Positions 1 through 7,158 of a DNA stretch of 64,000 nucleotides are shown in pieces. The DNA lies in contig NZ_CP076364.1 in assembly GCF_018798885.1 (NCBI RefSeq), forward strand, positions 1-64,000. Reading direction: 5' to 3'. Every line of letters starts with the position of its first letter. Within the stretch, counting starts at the first letter, position 1. The stretch is from Gemmobacter fulvus. GTDB lineage: Bacteria > Pseudomonadota > Alphaproteobacteria > Rhodobacterales > Rhodobacteraceae. The notes beneath the pieces were generated by a model. That model was not told the origin of the DNA. It ran no database searches and saw only the letters and a program-made list of their open reading frames with translations. The translations under genes were made by a program, and so were the position numbers.

Positions 1-770
1 TCCGCTTTGCGGATGCATCGAAAATTATTGGGCCAGCAGCTTCGCTGCGATGGTTCGCCGTTGATCTGTTCGCATTAATGTTCAAGCGAATCTGGAATGA
101 TCAAGAATCAAAAGAGGTTATGGAGCGAAATTTTGTTGGAGTTACGGCGGACCGGCTTGTCGACGGGGTTCCACTTCGCCTTTTGACTAATGCTGAGCTT
201 CAGAGGATTTGTTTTGAAGCTATTGCAGGCGAAGCTATGGGGAGTAGCACAAAGAGGGGAAGGCCCTACACGTGGCTGATTACGCACTTGGCGGATGGTA
301 AACAGCAAATATCTCCGCGTTCATTTCTGACTGCGCTAAGGGTTTCGGCGGAAGAATCCGATATTAGAGATGGGCTTGCTATTGATTACAAAGGTATTCA
401 ATCTGGAGTTGCGGAAGCTTCGAATGCTCGCCATGACGAGTTGGCAGAGGACTATCCTTGGATTGAAACAGCACTCGAGCCATTGAGAGGTCAATCAGTT
501 CCGGCGTCGCAGGAGGACTTCTATGACATCTGGCGTCGTCAGGAAATTCCTCAAAAGATTCTCGCTGAGTACGCGGATTCGCGTGCGCCATTGGAGATTT
601 CACGTGCGGATCCTGAAAATCTGCCCCAAGCCCTTGAGCGGTCTTTGGTTCAGTTGGGTGTATTTGAGGACCGCGATGACGGTCGGATTAACGTGCCCGA
701 CATTTTCCGTATTTCGACCGGGATGAAGAGAAAAGGTGGAGTGCCGCCGCAGCGAAGGAAGACGTACTGA
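1..770 (+). CDS. C-terminal part of a large ATPase-like protein (5' end outside window)
   Basis: The reading frame is open from base 3 to the stop at 768-770, so the gene begins before the window and about 256 residues are visible. An internal Met at base 78 is probably not the start. The tail carries a 'RPYTWLITHLADGK' stretch, then 'SPRSFLTALR', and ends in 'INVPDIFRI' and 'KGGVPPQRR'. From memory, endings of this kind occur in P-loop ATPases of the Sll1717 type and related large ATPases of accessory islands, where the Walker motifs lie N-terminally. No Walker motif is in the visible part, so the ATPase label is an inference from family resemblance. It lies at the edge of an accessory region with toxin-antitoxin genes and an integrase. 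Confidence 0.5.
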   Translation, partial: RFADASKIIGPAASLRWFAVDLFALMFKRIWNDQESKEVMERNFVGVTADRLVDGVPLRLLTNAELQRICFEAIAGEAMGSSTKRGRPYTWLITHLADGKQQISPRSFLTALRVSAEESDIRDGLAIDYKGIQSGVAEASNARHDELAEDYPWIETALEPLRGQSVPASQEDFYDIWRRQEIPQKILAEYADSRAPLEISRADPENLPQALERSLVQLGVFEDRDDGRINVPDIFRISTGMKRKGGVPPQRRKTY

Positions 771-893
771 GAGCCGCGCTTCACTCCCGACGGTAGGACC
801 GGCAACTTAGTGGAACTCGGCCCCGCAGCTGCGGCGCGCTCGACCGGCCGCTTTGATCGGGTTGTCAGCTTCGCAAGGGGCAGGTTCGCGCCC

Positions 894-1073
894 TCAATCA
901 GGGTCGCTAGTCGTTATAGGCCGCTTCACATGGGCTTCGGCTATCGCACGTAGGCTTTCGAGTCCGCCAACTGCATCCTCAATTGCTTTTCGAAGCTTCT
1001 GGTCATGACCTGGGCGAAACCGCCCACCGCGTGTCGTCTCACCGCAGCCACAGTAGCACTCGCGTTCAGACAT
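894..1073 (-). CDS. Small cysteine-rich hypothetical protein (59 aa)
   Basis: The open frame extends further upstream, but the ATG at 1073 is the likely start: a strong GGAGGG ribosome site lies just upstream and the region before it reads like non-coding sequence. The protein begins MSERECYCGCGE, a C-x-C-x-C cluster, followed by a glycine/arginine-rich 'TRGGRFRPGHDQKLRKAIE' stretch and a short helix. The clustered cysteines and His could bind a metal, or the protein could bind nucleic acid; neither is shown. Small proteins with the same CGCGE...RFRPGHD look are found scattered in bacteria without an assigned function. It sits alone, downstream of another hypothetical gene on the same strand. 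Confidence 0.6.
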   Translation of the reverse strand: MSERECYCGCGETTRGGRFRPGHDQKLRKAIEDAVGGLESLRAIAEAHVKRPITTSDPD

Positions 1074-1260
1074 CGAACCCTCCAGATAATTTGGTTTGAG
1101 TATGGATGTCAGACCGGGGTGGTGCAACGTCAGCTTTCGGGAACGAATGCTGCGGCCAGCGTCCAAGGCAAACGGCGGCTCTGGGCCGACCGGGTCGATA
1201 CGGCGCGCGGGCCTCAAGAAGGGCTTGCTGCGACGCCGCATGACCGCTTTGAGCCGAGAC

Positions 1261-1629
1261 CTACCTGTTTTGGTCTGCGGCAAAGTCCGCTTCGTACGCT
1301 GCTTCACATAGTCCAAAGTGGTTGGTGGCGGTTTGCCAAAGCATCACCGCTGCCAATAAGCGCGCAGCCATGAATAATGCAGCGGCTTCTTCAGCATCGT
1401 TTTTCTCTTCTGCATTGAAGTAGCGATCATCCAGCGCGTCTATTTGATGTTGAGTAACCTTATACGACTGAACTTCAAAGCTTTCAGGCAGAAGTATAGC
1501 AGCCCTCTCTGGCATGGTCGTCAGTTTCCCCACCAAGATCTCCATTACCGTCGCTCTAGCGTCAGACAAGGCCGCAGAGTTGATTTTCTCTGCCAGGTCG
1601 GGATTGGTTGTTTTCAAGCGAGAGATCAT
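1261..1629 (-). CDS. Hypothetical protein (122 aa)
   Basis: I do not recognise this protein. It is acidic and alanine-rich, predicted mainly helical, with no signal peptide or membrane segment. The sequence runs ISRLKTTNPDLAEKINS, then an ordinary soluble composition, and ends ADQNR. The third-position GC pattern and amino-acid composition look like a real gene rather than an antisense shadow. It is followed on the same strand, about 190 bp away, by the 59-residue cysteine-rich gene. No ribosome site is obvious before the ATG. Confidence 0.45.
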   Translation of the reverse strand: MISRLKTTNPDLAEKINSAALSDARATVMEILVGKLTTMPERAAILLPESFEVQSYKVTQHQIDALDDRYFNAEEKNDAEEAAALFMAARLLAAVMLWQTATNHFGLCEAAYEADFAADQNR

Positions 1630-1881
1630 AACTCAACACTATGGCGCTAAGCGACGAAAGCAATGGCTGAACGACGGCTAGGTCCCGCATAGCTACCATC
1701 GTGGCCGAAACTTTGCTGCGGTGCCAGTCGAACGTCACCTTTCGCGGATGCGGCCACGCAACATAGTTCGAGGATGACCGTCGTCTTTGGGCCGTTCACC
1801 TATTCCTTGGGCGGCCAGGAAGCTCTAAGCTTGATACCTTGTCGGGCAGGCTGCCTGGACCAATAGGCTGGAAGGTTTCCC

Positions 1882-2787
1882 ATGGATGTCAAACTCATGT
1901 TGCACCCCCGCAACCAACACCGGGAGGGGTATGACTTTGAACGCCTGATCGTGAAATCTCCGGAACTGGAGGCATTCATGACAAGAAACCCACGCGGTCA
2001 GATGACGATCAATTTTCAGGACGTGGACGCGGTCCGTCTGCTCAACCGGGCGCTCTTGATGACCCACTATGAGCTTGATTTTTGGGAGATTCCTGCCTCT
2101 TACCTGTGCCCGCCGATCCCGGGTCGTGTCGATTACATTCATTACCTGGCGGATCTGCTTGCCGAAAGTAATGATCAGGAGATCCCGCACGGCTCGGGTA
2201 TCAAGGCGCTGGACATCGGGACCGGTGCGAGCCTTGTGTATCCGCTGACAGGTCAGCATGAATATGGCTGGGACTTCACTGGCGTAGATATCGATCCGGT
2301 CTCGCTCAAATCAGCACGGCAGATCTGCGAGCGGAATGGGCTGAATATGAAGCTCAGACGTCAGAACAACCCAGAGGATATCTTCGAGGGTGTTATCGGC
2401 TCCGATGATCGTTTCCACCTTACGCTGTGCAATCCCCCGTTTCATGCGTCGCTTGCGCAGGCGGAAGAGGGCACGCGGCGCAAGTGGCGCAATCTTGGCA
2501 AGGGCAACTCTGCCGAACTCAATTTTGGCGGCCGGAATGCCGAACTCTGGTGTCCGGGTGGTGAAATCAGCTTCATTGCCAGAATGGTCGAGCAGAGCAT
2601 GAATTTTGCCGGCCAATGCCTATGGTTCACCTGCCTGGTGTCCAGGAAAGACAACCTCAAGCCACTCTCCAGACTTCTGAAGAAAGCGAAGGTTGTCGAA
2701 TTCAAAGTTGTCGAAATGGCGCAGGGCCAGAAGACCAGCAGGTTCATTGCCTGGACCTACTATCCGGAACGGCAGAGATCCTTGTAG
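1882..2787 (+). CDS. rlmF: 23S rRNA (adenine-1618-N6)-methyltransferase RlmF
   Basis: This enzyme transfers a methyl group from S-adenosylmethionine to N6 of adenine 1618 in 23S rRNA, in the cytoplasm during ribosome maturation. The 301 residues fit the family length. Visible landmarks in order: the N-terminal 'LHPRNQHREGYDF' signature near residue 7, the SAM-binding 'LDIGTGASLVYPL' loop, a 'GVDID' acidic residue for the ribose, and the catalytic 'CNPPFH' motif (N-P-P-F class), followed by the RlmF-type 'GGEISFI' segment. It stands alone, flanked by hypothetical and toxin-antitoxin genes, so it is an island passenger or a residual core gene. Confidence in the family is high. Confidence 0.93.
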   Translation: MDVKLMLHPRNQHREGYDFERLIVKSPELEAFMTRNPRGQMTINFQDVDAVRLLNRALLMTHYELDFWEIPASYLCPPIPGRVDYIHYLADLLAESNDQEIPHGSGIKALDIGTGASLVYPLTGQHEYGWDFTGVDIDPVSLKSARQICERNGLNMKLRRQNNPEDIFEGVIGSDDRFHLTLCNPPFHASLAQAEEGTRRKWRNLGKGNSAELNFGGRNAELWCPGGEISFIARMVEQSMNFAGQCLWFTCLVSRKDNLKPLSRLLKKAKVVEFKVVEMAQGQKTSRFIAWTYYPERQRSL

Positions 2788-2922
2788 GTGGATCAGGTTC
2801 AGCAACAGGTCAGCGCGCAGACCCCATCAGATTAAACTGTAGCGTTCCATTATGAGCGATCGCTTTAGGGAATGCCGCGCCGCAGCGGCGGCATGCTCTG
2901 ATCGGCTGCTCAGGGCCGCACA

Positions 2923-2944
2923 TGAGACGCCACCTGGCGTCTCA
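2923..2944. repeat. Perfect 10-bp inverted repeat near parE end
   Basis: TGAGACGCCA and TGGCGTCTCA face each other across two bases. It overlaps the predicted 3' end of the frameshifted parE and lies between it and the end of rlmF, so a role as a bidirectional transcript end is possible. There is no T-run, so I do not call it an intrinsic terminator. Confidence 0.5.
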
Positions 2945-3229
2945 GATACTCTCTTCCCAGTTCCCCCCCCGTGCAAAAACACCCGTAACACGGTAACGCG
3001 GCTCTCATTGACCATGAAGGCGATGGTCAGGCGGCGCTCAAATCCGATGATGCGCAGACCAGAGCGAACATCCGCGCTCCGAACCTATGCCCAGTCTCTG
3101 ACAGAAGGCCTCCACCCATTCGAGATACGCGAGCGCAAGAACCGGCGATGCCTCATTGGCGATCCAGTCATACAATGCCACGAGATCCCCCGCGGCTTCC
3201 GGAGCGAAGACGACTGGACGCTCCTTCAA
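2942..3229 (-). pseudogene. parE: ParE/RelE-superfamily toxin, frameshifted
   Basis: The first 63 codons encode a normal ParE start (MKERPVVFAPEAAGDLVALY, with the helical hairpin after it) and then stop early. Shifting frame at the 'GSERG' codons near 3057 restores the family's C-terminal half, 'DVRSGLRIIGFERRLTIAF' followed by 'SRVTVLRVFLHGG'. A second slip in a run of eight G's near 2972 is needed to reach a sensible stop. ParE toxins are ribonuclease-fold proteins, some of which poison DNA gyrase. The gene overlaps parD by ATGA. Two frameshifts, one in a homopolymer, suggest a decayed toxin, although sequencing error in the G-run cannot be excluded. Confidence 0.75.
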
Positions 3230-3507
3230 GAGCGGCCAGCCAATGCCTTTGCGTGACGTTCGCGGATGGAACCGAACACCTTATCCACCGGGAGTGCCCG
3301 TCCCGGATCAACCTCCATCGCATCATAAACCGGAGCGACCTCCTCGCGGAGCCAGCGCTCAACGGCGGCATTACGTTCCTGGAGTGCCCGAAGCCCTGCG
3401 CGAACGACCTCGCTGGCCGAAGCATAACTGCCGGAGGCGACGAGATCATCGATGAAGGCAGTATGCTCAGGTGGCAGGCTGACAGTGCGCTTTTCGACCG
3501 TTGCCAT
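3226..3507 (-). CDS. parD: ParD-like antitoxin (CopG/ribbon-helix-helix)
   Basis: This is a 93-residue antitoxin. The frame is open further upstream, but the ATG at 3507 is preceded by a GGAG site eight bases away and gives the canonical ParD start MATVEKRTVSLPPEHTAFID. The N-terminal ribbon-helix-helix (about residues 1-45, including 'SGSYASASEVVRAGLRAL') binds DNA and represses the operon, and the C-terminal tail wraps the toxin. It overlaps parE by four bases, the usual antitoxin-first order. Because parE is broken, ParD may persist as an orphan repressor or an antidote to related toxins. An inverted repeat lies directly upstream. Confidence 0.88.
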   Translation of the reverse strand: MATVEKRTVSLPPEHTAFIDDLVASGSYASASEVVRAGLRALQERNAAVERWLREEVAPVYDAMEVDPGRALPVDKVFGSIRERHAKALAGRS

Positions 3508-3520
3508 GAAAGAAACTCCG

Positions 3521-3548
3521 ATACGGTATGGCAAATTCATACCATACG
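3521..3548. promoter_or_regulatory. Probable ParD operator
   Basis: ATACGGTATG is followed after seven bases by CATACCATAC, an imperfect inverted repeat with perfect GGTATG/CATACC cores. It lies 14 bases upstream of the parD start, where ParD proteins autoregulate their operon. Binding is inferred. Confidence 0.5.
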
Positions 3549-3590
3549 GAGCCTCGGTGTCACACGCTTAGCACCCGAGAGATCCGGCGC

Positions 3591-4163
3591 TCAGCACCCA
3601 TATACTTTTCTTCCGCTGGCGCTGTAGTAGTAACGCCCGCCGCGAGGCCCCGTATGGCAAGTCGGCGATGACCGCCTGGGTGCAGTGTAACGAACAGGTT
3701 TGGGCTTGTACTTCGCCACGCTGGATTTCAGGGCCTTACCCCATTCGCAGGCATTCCCGTCTCCATCTCCATCGAGACCATGCGGGTCGCGGTGTGGCCC
3801 GCCATTCGCGATGAAAAACCGTTGCGCTTCACCAGCAGAAGCAAAATCTGAGCAGTTCTTATCATCGCGCGGGACGGGAGCAGCACTGGCCCCCCCCCTA
3901 GCATAGAGCGATTTGCCAACCGTTGCGGCTGTTCTCGCCCCTAGATATGAGCTGCCGCCATAGGCCGTGTTACACTGAAGTGCACCGCGAGCGCCCAGTT
4001 CAGCCTCAATCGCCAGTAGATCGGCTCCGCTTGCTGAAACATGGGCACTGCAAAGAGCGGATGTGGGTTGCGTACTAAGTGCCTTAACCTGTGTTGACGT
4101 GGGGACCCCGCATGCAGATACAAGAAAACTGGCCGTGAATGCCATGATCAGCGCTCTGTTCAA
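3591..4163 (-). CDS. Lipoprotein with excalibur calcium-binding domain
   Basis: This is probably a secreted lipoprotein of about 190 residues. I place the start at a TTG (4161-4163) because GGGAGG lies seven bases before it and it yields a compact signal peptide ending in the lipobox 'FLVSAC'; the longer ATG frame has no such support. The middle holds an excalibur domain: Asp/Cys-Ser-Asp-Phe, then 'LDGDGDGNACE', an EF-hand-like calcium loop with flanking cysteines. The C-terminus 'TGPRGGRYYYSASGRKVYGC' resembles the small basic PBCV-type adaptor repeat. The function is unknown; excalibur proteins are cell-surface or extracellular and sometimes nuclease-linked, but no nuclease motif is seen. 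Confidence 0.8.
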   Translation of the reverse strand: MNRALIMAFTASFLVSACGVPTSTQVKALSTQPTSALCSAHVSASGADLLAIEAELGARGALQCNTAYGGSSYLGARTAATVGKSLYARGGASAAPVPRDDKNCSDFASAGEAQRFFIANGGPHRDPHGLDGDGDGNACEWGKALKSSVAKYKPKPVRYTAPRRSSPTCHTGPRGGRYYYSASGRKVYGC

Positions 4164-4371
4164 CTTTAAGCCTCCCTTAGAAATACCGCTCCTAAAGAGG
4201 ATTTTACCCTGTAGTTCAAGAGGACGATGCATGTCAGGCTTTGCCAGGGGGCTGCCTAAATATGAGCTACGCCCCCGATCCGATTTGAACCGCTGCGCTC
4301 TGCACGAGTGGCCGATTGAGGGATGCCGCAGCGCGGCACATGGGCATCTCGAATGCCCGCTATGAGTCGGC

Positions 4372-4716
4372 CTACTCCGTCAGATCGTCCAGAGTGATGT
4401 CGAGAGCGCCCGCCAGCGCGCGCAAGGTTGCGATCGAGCCCTGTTTGCGGCCCGTCTCGATCTCCGCCACAGTGACGCGGTTGACGTCGGCCCTTTCGGC
4501 CAGTGTGGCTTGGGTCAGGCCGCGCAGGTCTCGGTAGACGCGCAGCGGGTTTTCTCCGTCGAGTAACCGGTTCGCGTAGTCGGAGGGAATCAGTTCATCT
4601 CCGCCCGCTCCCAGGGCCGCCTTTGCCCGATCATAGCTCTGCAGATCGGCCAGATCTTCGGCCGCGGCCCGCAGGCGGTCATATTCTTCGCGGGGGATCG
4701 TCACCATCTCGTTCAT
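4372..4716 (-). CDS. HTH antitoxin of a RelE-type pair
   Basis: This protein has 114 residues. The N-terminal part 'MNEMVTIPREEYDRLRAAAEDLADL' resembles a Phd/YefM-like helix used for toxin contact. The C-terminal half is an XRE helix-turn-helix ('GLTQATLAERADVNRVTVAEIETG'), which binds DNA and represses the operon. It lies 11 bp downstream of the relE-like toxin, the reversed toxin-first order typical of HigBA-like pairs. It is probably the antitoxin and autorepressor. Confidence 0.85.
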   Translation of the reverse strand: MNEMVTIPREEYDRLRAAAEDLADLQSYDRAKAALGAGGDELIPSDYANRLLDGENPLRVYRDLRGLTQATLAERADVNRVTVAEIETGRKQGSIATLRALAGALDITLDDLTE

Positions 4717-4727
4717 TTCATTTCCCT

Positions 4728-4979
4728 TCAGTCATAGATGCCGCCGCGTGGCCCTATATCGAGAACTGCGAGGACATTGCCCTGGTCATCCATGACCACA
4801 CGCCAGTCACCAACCCGCAGACGGATCCCCTCACGCCCCTTGAGGGCCCTCAGGTTGTTGCCCTGTGAGGCCGGGTCCTGTGCGTAGGCCTCGATCTTGG
4901 AACGGATCAGCACGGCCGTGTTTGCCGGCATCCGGCGCAACGCCCTGATCGCGGCCTTCGTGTAACTGATCTGCTTCAT
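4728..4979 (-). CDS. RelE/HigB-type mRNA-interferase toxin
   Basis: This 83-residue protein has the RelE fold signature: 'YTKAAIRALRRMPANTA' (helical hairpin), 'LRALKGREGIRLRVGDWRVV' (core beta strands with the basic catalytic Arg residues) and 'VLAVLDIGPRGGIYD'. Family members cleave mRNA on the ribosome or otherwise block translation. All landmark segments are intact, so the toxin should be active. It is the first gene of a two-gene operon with the HTH antitoxin, and a palindrome sits immediately upstream of the start codon. Confidence 0.87.
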   Translation of the reverse strand: MKQISYTKAAIRALRRMPANTAVLIRSKIEAYAQDPASQGNNLRALKGREGIRLRVGDWRVVMDDQGNVLAVLDIGPRGGIYD

Positions 4980-4980
4980 A

Positions 4981-4999
4981 ATGTAGCTTTAGGCTACAT
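4981..4999. promoter_or_regulatory. Operator palindrome before the RelE-type operon
   Basis: ATGTAGC and GCTACAT form a perfect 7-bp inverted repeat with a 5-bp spacer, directly abutting the toxin start. A third half-site (AGCTACA) lies about 35 bp further upstream near 5029. The placement fits autorepression by the HTH antitoxin. Confidence 0.6.
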
Positions 5000-5069
5000 G
5001 CGGTGCTGCGTCAAGGGTGATGTCGCCTCAAGCTACAATCGTGGCCAACTTGTACCGCCCGAGATTGCC

Positions 5070-5702
5070 TCACAGATCGATCCCCTCCGAGAGTGTCAGC
5101 GCATCTTCGATGTCAACGCCGAGGTAGCGCACCGTGCTGTCCATCTTCGTGTGTCCGAGCAACAGTTGAACAGCCCGGAGGTCACCAGTCTTCTTGTAGA
5201 TCTGCGCCACCTTGGTCCGGCGAATCGAATGCGTGCCAAACGCGCTCGGCTCGAGGCCTAGCGATATCACCCAGCCCCGGACGATCCGCGCATATTGTCG
5301 CGTGGATGGGTGCGGGCTGCCATGGATCCGACTGGGCCACAGGAACTCGAGACCAATCATCTCGGGGTCGCTGATCCACCGCTCTAGGGACATGCGGGTG
5401 GTCTCGGTGATCTCGAAGCGGACTGGCTTGCCCGTCTTGCTCTGGATCATCGAGGCGCGTTCCTTGACGCGCCCGGCGGCGAAGACATCGCTGACCCGGA
5501 GGCTGACAAGATCGCAACCACGAAGCTTGCTATCCACGGCCATATTGAACAGCGCGAGGTCGCGCGCATTACCCACTATTTCGAGCCGGGCCCAGATGGA
5601 CCAGGCATGCCGCGGCATGAGCGGGCGCTTCTGGCCGATGATGCGGCCCTTGTTCCAGGCGACGCTGTCAGGGCGGAGGGCAGGAGTAGGATCGATGGAC
5701 AT
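5070..5702 (-). CDS. Tyrosine recombinase / phage-type integrase
   Basis: This is a 210-residue site-specific recombinase. The ATG at 5702 is chosen over the upstream one because GGAGG lies seven bases before it. Catalytic landmarks are present in order: the first Arg in 'KLRGCDLVSL', the His-x-x-Arg box 'HSIRRTK', 'LLGHT', and the nucleophile Tyr in 'STVRYLGVD'. It is shorter than most phage integrases (300-400 residues) because it lacks a large N-terminal arm-binding domain, as in small transposon- or plasmid-type recombinases that use simple core sites. It lies beside two toxin-antitoxin modules and may have mobilised this island or resolved a plasmid. No attachment site could be identified. 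Confidence 0.88.
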   Translation of the reverse strand: MSIDPTPALRPDSVAWNKGRIIGQKRPLMPRHAWSIWARLEIVGNARDLALFNMAVDSKLRGCDLVSLRVSDVFAAGRVKERASMIQSKTGKPVRFEITETTRMSLERWISDPEMIGLEFLWPSRIHGSPHPSTRQYARIVRGWVISLGLEPSAFGTHSIRRTKVAQIYKKTGDLRAVQLLLGHTKMDSTVRYLGVDIEDALTLSEGIDL

Positions 5703-5867
5703 GGGAATGCCTCCTGTCCACCAAGCCCGCCCTTCTTCGGTCATGCCGACCACCACAGGATTCTACGCTCCCGGGCAGGAGTGGAGGAGCCTGACGGCGC
5801 TGCGGCATGGCAGGTTCAGCAAGGCTGGGAAGCGGACGTTCGTGACCTATGCAGCGAACACCGCGCA

Positions 5868-5892
5868 ATGCTCGGCGCGAGGGGCCGAGCAT
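5868..5892. repeat. Hairpin in the gap before the RND operon
   Basis: ATGCTCGGC pairs with a matching GCCGAGCAT across a seven-base loop. The surrounding stretch from 5703 to 6039 carries no convincing gene. It lacks a T-run, so it is a possible weak transcript end only. Confidence 0.35.
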
Positions 5893-5977
5893 GCAAAGGA
5901 GTCTTTCCAAAATTGCATGAAGTGCCACACGCCCTCCGTCACGACTGCATTTTAGCTTGCGTTCGTGCTCTAACTGA

Positions 5978-6005
5978 ATGATAGATTTTTATCGCAATCT
6001 ATCAT
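5978..6005. promoter_or_regulatory. Perfect inverted repeat, probable operator of the RND efflux operon
   Basis: ATGATAGATT and AATCTATCAT are exact reverse complements separated by eight bases, 35 bp upstream of the adaptor start. The size and symmetry fit a dimeric TetR- or MarR-type repressor. It does not match the palindrome before the nearby tetR gene, so the regulator may be another protein. Confidence 0.6.
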
Positions 6006-6039
6006 GGGCATGTGATGCTCATCAGAAGGGTCATCGGGC

Positions 6040-7158
6040 ATGGGCCGCAAAAAGCTTCTCTTCATGAGCATCGTTGCGCTTGCAGGCGCAGGAGTGACAG
6101 CATTTGCGCTTCTATCGAGGCAACCTCATGGGGAGGCCCAGGCCGCCACCGATCCGCGCGCGCTGCCTCATCTTGTCAGAGCTATGCTGGTGTCAGAGGT
6201 GGCCGGTGTTCAGAGATCCTTTACTGGAACCGTCGAGGCAAGGGTGCAGAGCAATATCGGCTTCCGGGTGCCGGGAAAGTTGATTGAGCGACTGGTGAAT
6301 GTCGGTGAAACCGTCACGGCGGGGCAGCCCCTCATCCGCATTGACGACACCGATTTGCGCCTTGCCCTGATCGCCAGGCAAAATGCCGTGTCAGCGGCGC
6401 GCGCCATTTTAGTGCAGGCAACTGCCGAAGAGAAACGCTTTGCTGTACTCGTGAACCAGGACGCGATCGTGTCGGTTCAGCGCTACGAACAGGCAAAGGC
6501 GGCATTGGATACGGCAGTGGCGCAACTGGCTGCGGCAGAAGCCGAAGCCGATGTTGCGGAAAATGCCGCGAACTACGCGGTGCTGACCGCAGAAGTGGAC
6601 GGAACCGTCGTGGCTACCCTGGCAGAGCCGGGCCAAGTCGTCGCGGCGGGCCAAGCTGTGGTGGTGATCGCGCAGAGCGGCGCTCGCGAGGCAGTCGTCA
6701 ATCTGCCAGAGGATCTTCGCCCCACTCCTGGATCACGTGCGATGGCAAGCGTCTATGGAGCGAGTCAGGAGCGCAGCACCGCAACGCTGCGGCAGATCGC
6801 TGATGCGGCCGATCCGTCAAGCCGAACCTATGAGGCGCGCTATGTGCTTGAGGGCGAATCCGCCTCGGCCCCGCTTGGCTCAACCGTTACTGTTTGGATC
6901 GTTGATACCGCGAAGCAGGCCGAGGCGGCGGTTCCGGTTGGTGCGATCCTCGATGATGGCCGCCAGACCGGGGTCTGGGTTATCGACAGCGGCACTTCCG
7001 CCGTCCGTTTTGCGCCGGTCCAAGTCAAGATGATTGGCGGTGAAACTGCGTCCGTGACGGGTATCGCACCGGGAGCGCAGATCGTCGCATTGGGCGCGCA
7101 CTTGCTGACTGATGGTGCGGCGATCCGCATCGAGGGCGCGACAGAGGCGGCAAACTGA
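6040..7158 (+). CDS. RND efflux periplasmic adaptor (membrane fusion protein)
   Basis: This 372-residue adaptor links an inner-membrane RND pump to an outer-membrane channel. A signal/anchor segment ('LLFMSIVALAGAGVTAFALL') opens the protein. A lipoyl-type half-motif 'NIGFRVPGKLIERLVNVGE' follows near residue 70. Next come a long coiled-coil hairpin rich in Ala/Glu (about 115-180), the second lipoyl half 'AEVDGTVVATLAEPGQVV', and beta-barrel and membrane-proximal domains. The stop overlaps the pump start by one base (TGATG), so the two are translationally coupled. No outer-membrane factor gene is nearby, so the pump must use a TolC-like channel encoded elsewhere. The substrate cannot be told from sequence. 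Confidence 0.92.
   Translation: MGRKKLLFMSIVALAGAGVTAFALLSRQPHGEAQAATDPRALPHLVRAMLVSEVAGVQRSFTGTVEARVQSNIGFRVPGKLIERLVNVGETVTAGQPLIRIDDTDLRLALIARQNAVSAARAILVQATAEEKRFAVLVNQDAIVSVQRYEQAKAALDTAVAQLAAAEAEADVAENAANYAVLTAEVDGTVVATLAEPGQVVAAGQAVVVIAQSGAREAVVNLPEDLRPTPGSRAMASVYGASQERSTATLRQIADAADPSSRTYEARYVLEGESASAPLGSTVTVWIVDTAKQAEAAVPVGAILDDGRQTGVWVIDSGTSAVRFAPVQVKMIGGETASVTGIAPGAQIVALGAHLLTDGAAIRIEGATEAAN

Noticed and set aside
4258-4340. A tRNA-like stretch (GATTTGAACC and a following GTGGCCGA) before the HTH antitoxin, as a possible tRNA or attachment site for the integrase
   Set aside because: The would-be T-stem pairs at only about three of five positions and no acceptor or anticodon arm can be built, so neither a tRNA nor an att site is supported.
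5703-6039. A possible small gene between the integrase and the RND operon
   Set aside because: No frame with a ribosome site and gene-like composition; it holds only a hairpin and the RND operator.
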